Shown piece by piece: positions 33,212 to 37,203 of a stretch of 37,203 nucleotides of DNA. The translations under genes and the position numbers were made by a program. The DNA is from Armatimonadota bacterium (lineage in GTDB: Bacteria > Sysuimicrobiota > Sysuimicrobiia > Sysuimicrobiales > Humicultoraceae): NCBI GenBank assembly GCA_031081585.1, contig JAVHLY010000028.1:1-37203 (forward strand), in the 5' to 3' direction. Under the pieces are notes generated by a model. That model saw only the letters and a program-made list of their open reading frames with translations. It was not told the DNA's origin and searched no databases. Position 1 is the first letter of the stretch. Every line of letters starts with the position of its first letter.

Positions 33212-34084
33212 CTGGACCTGACCACGGTCCTGCAGTTCGCGGTCAACGGCCTCTTCATCAGCGCGGCCTACGCGCTGGTGGCCCTGGGCCTGACCTTGAT
33301 CTTCGGGGTCCTGCACATCGCCGACTTCGCCCAGGGAGCCCTGTACATGCTCGGGGCGTACGTGAGCTTCTACGCCACGCACGCCCCGGGCCTGGGCTAC
33401 TTCGCCTCCGTGCCCGTGGCCATGGGGCTCACGGCGGCGCTGGCGACGCTGAACGGCGCCCTCGTCTACCGCCCGCTCCAGCGCCACGGGGGCGCGCTGA
33501 CCTTCATCGCCGCCCTGGGCATCCTGCTCATCCTGCAGAACCTGGCGCTGTGGCTCTTCGGCGGCGACTTCCGGCTGATCGCCTCGCCCTTCGGCGACGG
33601 TAAGATCACCGTCTGGGGGGTCGTCCTCACCCATCACCAGGCGTTCGTCCTGGGGGTGACGGCCCTGCTCGTCGCGGCCGTGTGGTTCGGGCTGCGGCAC
33701 ACCAAGCCCGGCAAGGCGCTGCGCGCCATGGCGCAGCAGCCGGAGGCTGCACGCCTGGTGGGGATCGACAGCGCCCGGCTGGGCCTGGTGACGTTCGCCC
33801 TGGCGGGCGCGCTGGCCGGGGCCGCAGGGGGGCTCATCTCACCGATCCGGGCGTTCGACCCCCACATCGGGGCGATTGTGATCCTGAAGTCGTTCGCCAT
33901 CGTCATCTTCGGGGGGATGGGCAGCGTGCCGGGAGCGATCGTGGGGGCGCTCCTGGTCGGCATGGCCGAGACCTTCACCGCCGCCTACCTGGCGGCGGAG
34001 TTTGCCGACCTGGTCGCCTTTGCCCTGATGATCGTGATCCTCTTCGCCCGCCCCCAGGGGCTGCTGGGGCGGGTGCCGGCCTGA
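33212..34084 (+). CDS. LivH-type ABC permease, probable CTG start
   Basis: This is an integral membrane permease of the branched-chain amino acid/urea class, 290 residues with the start used here. The first helix LDLTTVLQFAVNGLFISAAYALVALGLTLIFGVLHIADFAQGALYMLGAY is the normal LivH N-terminus. It can only be read from CTG 33212, which has a strong AGGAGG (33197-33202) 9 nt upstream. The first standard codon, GTG 33278, would delete half of that helix and has no ribosome binding site. A non-standard CTG start is therefore likely. The coupling loop region GIDSARLGLVTFALAGALAGAAGG and GGMGSVPGAIVGALLVG are typical. Its stop lies 14 nt before the likely start of the next permease gene. Confidence 0.88.
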   Translation: MDLTTVLQFAVNGLFISAAYALVALGLTLIFGVLHIADFAQGALYMLGAYVSFYATHAPGLGYFASVPVAMGLTAALATLNGALVYRPLQRHGGALTFIAALGILLILQNLALWLFGGDFRLIASPFGDGKITVWGVVLTHHQAFVLGVTALLVAAVWFGLRHTKPGKALRAMAQQPEAARLVGIDSARLGLVTFALAGALAGAAGGLISPIRAFDPHIGAIVILKSFAIVIFGGMGSVPGAIVGALLVGMAETFTAAYLAAEFADLVAFALMIVILFARPQGLLGRVPA

Positions 34085-34098
34085 CGGCGCCGGGGATC

Positions 34099-35076
34099 GT
34101 GCGCGGATCGCTCGTGCGCTCCCGGGCCGCGTGGCTTGCCGCCCTGGCCGCCGCGGTCCTGGCCCCCCTGGCGTTGCAGAACCCCGCGCACCAGAACCTG
34201 CTGGTCCTCACCGGCGTGAACGTCATCCTGGTGGCCAGCCTCGACCTGCTCATCGGTCAGAGCGGCCTGCTCTCCCTGGGGCATGCCGGGTTCTGGGGGA
34301 TCGGAGCATACACCTCGGCGTTGCTGACCCTGCGGGCCGGGGTGCCCTTCCTGCTGGCGCTCCTGGCGGCGGCGGCGACCGCGGCAGCCAGCGGGATCTT
34401 CATCGGCTACCCCTCCCTGCGGCTGCGCGGGCACTACTTCGTCCTGGTGACCTTCATCTTCGGCATCATCATCACGTTGCTGCTCACCAGCCTCGTGGCC
34501 GTCACCCGCGGCCCCATGGGCCTGCCCGGGATTCCCTTCGCCACGCTGCCGCGTCCCTGGGGGCCGCCGCTCACCCTCAACACGTTCCAGGGGAAGACGG
34601 GGTACTACTACCTGGTGCTCGCCGCCGTGCTGTTGACGCTGTGGCTGCGGGCGTGTGTGGTGCACTCCCGGATGGGACGGGCTCTCGTGGCCATCCGCGA
34701 GGACGAGGACCTGGGACAGACCCTCGGGATCCACACCCACCGCTACAAGGTGGGCGTCTTCGCGCTGAGCACCGGGCTCGCCGGGATGGCGGGCTCCCTC
34801 TACGCCCACTACACCACCTTCCTCGCCCCCGAAATCTTCGACTTCGTCGCGTCCTTCGACCTGTTCGTCATGAACCTGGTGGGCGGGGCCGGGACGGCCG
34901 CAGGACCGGTTCTGGGGCCGGTGCTCTTGACGGTCGTCCGCGACCTGCTGCGGGCGGTGCACCCGGTGCTGGCGGAGATCCTCTTCGGGCTCTTCCTCAT
35001 CGCCGCCATCGCCTTTCTCCCGGCAGGGCTGGTGGGGGGATGGCGCCGGCTGGTGGCCAGACGGGTCAGCCGGTGA
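34099..35076 (+). CDS. LivM-type ABC permease
   Basis: This is the second membrane subunit of the Liv-type importer, about 325 residues. A first hydrophobic segment (WLAALAAAVLAPLALQ) is followed by LTGVNVILVASLDLLIGQSGLLSLGHAGFWGIGAYTSALLT, the strongly conserved LivM motif. ALVAIREDEDLGQTLGIHTHRYKVGVFALSTGLAGMAGSLYAHY is the coupling region, and VGGAGTAAGPVLGPVLL ends the chain. GTG 34099 is preceded by a weak GGGG. CTG 34081 would give a CTGA overlap with livH, echoing the 4-nt overlaps elsewhere in the cluster, so the start is uncertain. The stop overlaps the first ATPase gene (GTGA). Confidence 0.9.
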   Translation: MRGSLVRSRAAWLAALAAAVLAPLALQNPAHQNLLVLTGVNVILVASLDLLIGQSGLLSLGHAGFWGIGAYTSALLTLRAGVPFLLALLAAAATAAASGIFIGYPSLRLRGHYFVLVTFIFGIIITLLLTSLVAVTRGPMGLPGIPFATLPRPWGPPLTLNTFQGKTGYYYLVLAAVLLTLWLRACVVHSRMGRALVAIREDEDLGQTLGIHTHRYKVGVFALSTGLAGMAGSLYAHYTTFLAPEIFDFVASFDLFVMNLVGGAGTAAGPVLGPVLLTVVRDLLRAVHPVLAEILFGLFLIAAIAFLPAGLVGGWRRLVARRVSR

Positions 35077-35852
35077 ACCGGACGGAGCCGCTCCTGGCCG
35101 TCGACGGGCTCACCCGCACCTTTGACGGCTTCCGCGCGGTCTCCCACTTGAGTTTCCACGTGGATGCTGGAGAGATTGTCGGTCTGGTGGGGCCGAATGG
35201 CGCCGGCAAGACCACGACCTTTAACCTCATCACCGGCTTCCTGCGACCCACGGCGGGGCGCGTCTGGTTTCGCGGGGAAGACATCACCGGCCTCCCGCCT
35301 CACCGGCTGGCGCGCCGGGGGCTCGTGCGGACGTTCCAGCAGACCAGGGTGTTCAGCCGGCTCACCGTCGCGGAGAACGTCCGTCTCGGTCTGCACCGGC
35401 ACGAGCCGGGAGGCCTCCGCCGGACCCTCTTCGGCCTGCACGCCCGGGAGGCGGCGGCGCTGGACCGCCGTGTCCGGGAGGTGCTCGAGTTCACCCGGCT
35501 GTGGGATCGCCGGGATCGGCCCGCCGACGAGCTGCCCTACGGTGAGCAGCGGATGCTGGGCATCGCGGTGGCGCTGGCGGTGGACCCCGTGGCCCTGCTG
35601 CTGGACGAACCGCTCGCAGGGATGAACCCCGCGGAGGCCGACACCACCATGACGCTGGTCTGCCGCATCCGCGACCGCGGGGTCACCGTCCTGGTGATCG
35701 ACCACCACATGGAAACCCTGATGCGCTACTGCGACCGCCTCATCGTCCTCCACCATGGGGAGAAGCTGGCCGAGGGGCCTCCGGCGGCGGTGCGGGCGCA
35801 TCCGGAGGTCATCCGGACCTACCTGGGGGACGAGGCGGCGCTCTCGCCATGA
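35073..35852 (+). CDS. LivG-type ABC transporter ATPase
   Basis: This is a cytosolic nucleotide-binding subunit, 259 residues. The Walker A motif is GPNGAGKTTTFNLITG. The LivG-specific ARRGLVRTFQQTRVFSRLTVAENV holds the Q-loop, ELPYGEQRML is a variant signature motif (usually LSYGQQR), the Walker B motif is ALLLDEPLAGMNPAE, and VLVIDHHMETLM carries the H-loop. The usual 'M..lm.lcDri.VL..G..iaeG' end is present (YCDRLIVLHHGEKLAEG). GTG 35073 overlaps the LivM stop. With LivF it powers the two Liv permeases. Whether it also energises the ATPase-less peptide-type importer upstream is unknown and unlikely by family rules. Confidence 0.95.
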   Translation: MNRTEPLLAVDGLTRTFDGFRAVSHLSFHVDAGEIVGLVGPNGAGKTTTFNLITGFLRPTAGRVWFRGEDITGLPPHRLARRGLVRTFQQTRVFSRLTVAENVRLGLHRHEPGGLRRTLFGLHAREAAALDRRVREVLEFTRLWDRRDRPADELPYGEQRMLGIAVALAVDPVALLLDEPLAGMNPAEADTTMTLVCRIRDRGVTVLVIDHHMETLMRYCDRLIVLHHGEKLAEGPPAAVRAHPEVIRTYLGDEAALSP

Positions 35853-36598
35853 CGGGGCCGGCACCTGCTGAACCCTTCCAGGGTCCCGGGGCCGCCGCCC
35901 TCCTGGACCTGCACGAGGTCACCGTCTACTACGGGCGTGTGCGGGCGCTGCAGGGGCTCACGCTGCGGGTCCTGCCGGGAGAGGTGGTGGCCCTCCTTGG
36001 AGGGAACGGGGCGGGCAAGTCCACGACACTGCGGGCCATCTCCGGGCTGGTCCGCCCGGCAGCCGGCCGCGTCGCCTTCCGCGGGCGCGACCTCACCCGG
36101 CTCGATCCCACCGCCATCGTCCGCCTCGGCATCGCCCACTGTCCGGAGGGACGCAAGCTCTTTCCGGAGATGAGCGTCCTGGAGAATCTGGCGCTCGGTG
36201 CCTACGTCCGTGCGGGGGACCTGCGGGAGGACCTGGACCGGGTCTTCGCGCTCTTCCCCGTGCTGAGAGACCGCCAGCATCAGCTGGCCGGCAGTCTCTC
36301 CGGTGGGGAGCAGCAGATGGTGGCCATTGCCCGTGCCCTGATGGCCCGACCGACGCTCATCCTGCTGGACGAGCCCACCATGGGGCTGGCGCCGGCGATG
36401 GTCGTGGAGGTGGTACGGGCGGTCCGGGCCCTGAACGAGGCCGGGGCGACGGTGCTGCTGGTGGAGCAGAACGTCCAGGTGGCCCTCCGACTGGCGCACC
36501 GGGCCTACGTGCTGGAGAATGGGCGCGTCGTCGCCGAGGGGCTGGCCGAGGCCCTGGCCCGGGACGACCGGGTCCGGCGGGCCTACCTCGGCGCGTAG
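35849..36598 (+). CDS. LivF-type ABC transporter ATPase
   Basis: This is the second nucleotide-binding subunit, 249 residues. Walker A is [16 protein letters not shown]. The LivF-specific [21 protein letters not shown] contains 'PEGR..F'. The signature is [20 protein letters not shown], Walker B is [13 protein letters not shown], and the H-loop region is [12 protein letters not shown], where Gln-Asn replaces His as is normal for LivF. Residues 1-17 are Pro/Ala-rich and not conserved. ATG 35849 overlaps the LivG stop by 4 nt. It is the last gene of the co-directional cluster; no clear terminator hairpin is visible in the following 74 nt. Confidence 0.95.
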   Translation: MTGPAPAEPFQGPGAAALLDLHEVTVYYGRVRALQGLTLRVLPGEVVALLGGNGAGKSTTLRAISGLVRPAAGRVAFRGRDLTRLDPTAIVRLGIAHCPEGRKLFPEMSVLENLALGAYVRAGDLREDLDRVFALFPVLRDRQHQLAGSLSGGEQQMVAIARALMARPTLILLDEPTMGLAPAMVVEVVRAVRALNEAGATVLLVEQNVQVALRLAHRAYVLENGRVVAEGLAEALARDDRVRRAYLGA

Positions 36599-36672
36599 CG
36601 AGCGTGCCAGCAGGCCCCGCCGGCCCCGACGGCCAACTTGTCCCAGTAACCCTGAGTCCCTGTCCGGGAGGG

Positions 36673-37203
36673 ATGCCTGTGGCCGACCGCACCATCGAGG
36701 CGCTCCTGCTGGAAGAGCGCCGTATCCCGCCCCCCGAGGCCTTCCGCCGCCAGGCCAACGTCCAGGACCCCGCGGTCTACGCCCGTGCCGAGGCCGACCC
36801 GGAGGGCTTCTGGGCCGAGGTGGCCCGGGAGCTGCACTGGTTCCGCCCCTGGGAGCGGGTGCTGGAGTGGGAGCCCCCCTACGCCCGCTGGTTCGTCGGC
36901 GGGCGCACCAACCTGGCCTACAACTGCCTCGACCGCCACATCACGGGCGGGCGGCGCACCAAGGCGGCCATCGTCTGGGAGGGGGAACCCGGCGACGAGC
37001 GCGTCCTCACCTACGGCGACCTGCTGCGCGAGGTGAGCCGCTTCGCCCACGCGCTCCAGCGCCTGGGCGTGCGCCGCGGCGACCGCGTGGCCATCTACCT
37101 GCCGATGGTGCCCGAGCTGCCCATCGCCATGCTGGCCTGCGCGCGCATCGGCGCCGCGCACACCGTGGTCTTCGGCGGCTTCAGCGCCGAGGCGCTGCGG
37201 GAC
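36673..37203 (+). CDS. acs: Acetyl/propionyl-CoA synthetase, N-terminal part (runs off window)
   Basis: The first 177 residues of an AMP-forming acyl-CoA synthetase of the Acs type are visible, open to the right edge. Segments [75 protein letters not shown] and the closing [36 protein letters not shown] are the normal N-terminal domain and first half of the adenylation domain. The AMP-binding and catalytic motifs lie beyond the edge, so acetate versus propionate preference cannot be judged. ATG 36673 lies immediately after GGGAGG; GTG 36679, 7 nt from that site, is an equally good start. It begins 74 nt after the cluster's last gene. It could activate an acid released by the cluster's lyase, but this is inference. 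Confidence 0.93.
   Translation, partial: MPVADRTIEALLLEERRIPPPEAFRRQANVQDPAVYARAEADPEGFWAEVARELHWFRPWERVLEWEPPYARWFVGGRTNLAYNCLDRHITGGRRTKAAIVWEGEPGDERVLTYGDLLREVSRFAHALQRLGVRRGDRVAIYLPMVPELPIAMLACARIGAAHTVVFGGFSAEALRD

Overview
The window is very GC-rich (about 70% by eye). It is bacterial and almost entirely protein-coding, with many GTG/TTG starts, strong purine-rich ribosome binding sites and long runs of genes that overlap by 4 bases (ATGA/GTGA). The dnaG-sigA pair, the primary sigma factor sequence and the mix of Mo-hydroxylase, hydantoinase-type and Liv-type ABC genes suggest a deep-branching, possibly thermophilic, Terrabacteria-like lineage (Firmicutes/Armatimonadota/'CSP1-3'-like). 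That placement is an inference; no rRNA or tRNA gene was found. No CRISPR array or prophage is visible.

Left part (1-15.1 kb), housekeeping and mixed genes. A 5'-truncated IS256/Mutator-type transposase lies at the left edge (minus strand). It is followed by dnaG and the primary sigma factor gene, which overlap, and a strong hairpin. A minus-strand pair encodes a small secreted protein and a secreted Asp-box (BNR) beta-propeller protein that carries a 1-base frameshift. Next come S-adenosylhomocysteine hydrolase, a ComF-type phosphoribosyltransferase, a DapB-like/2,4-diaminopentanoate-dehydrogenase-like reductase divergent from a class I/II aminotransferase, a small PAS protein and an MBL-fold hydrolase. 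A frameshifted nucleotidyltransferase-fold (NTP_transf_5-like) gene and a five-CBS-domain protein follow on the minus strand.

Right part (15.2-36.6 kb), one co-directional cluster of 17 genes with almost no spacing. It opens with an IclR regulator (N-terminal frameshift) whose start overlaps a near-perfect 19-bp palindrome. Then come a two-subunit aconitase/isopropylmalate-dehydratase-type enzyme, an isocitrate-lyase/PEP-mutase-family C-C lyase, a hydantoinase/dihydropyrimidinase-type cyclic amidohydrolase, and a peptide-type ABC importer without ATPases. After these come twin divergent M20 proteins, a DUF3891 protein, a three-subunit xanthine-dehydrogenase-type Mo hydroxylase, a racemase-fold protein with no cysteine, and a complete branched-chain-amino-acid/urea-type ABC importer. 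An acetyl/propionyl-CoA synthetase gene runs off the right edge.

Working model (inference). The cluster imports and degrades an N-heterocycle or cyclic amide. The Mo hydroxylase oxidises the ring, the cyclic amidohydrolase opens it, the M20/DUF3891/racemase-fold proteins process the open-chain product, and the hydratase plus lyase split a (methyl)malate-like acid. The last steps resemble dimethylmaleate hydratase and dimethylmalate lyase of anaerobic nicotinate degradation, but the linking enzymes of that pathway are absent. The twin M20 proteins and the Cys-less racemase-fold protein, all with altered active sites, are the most likely sources of new chemistry. Three genes carry single-base indels in or beside short G/C runs, so local sequence errors are possible.
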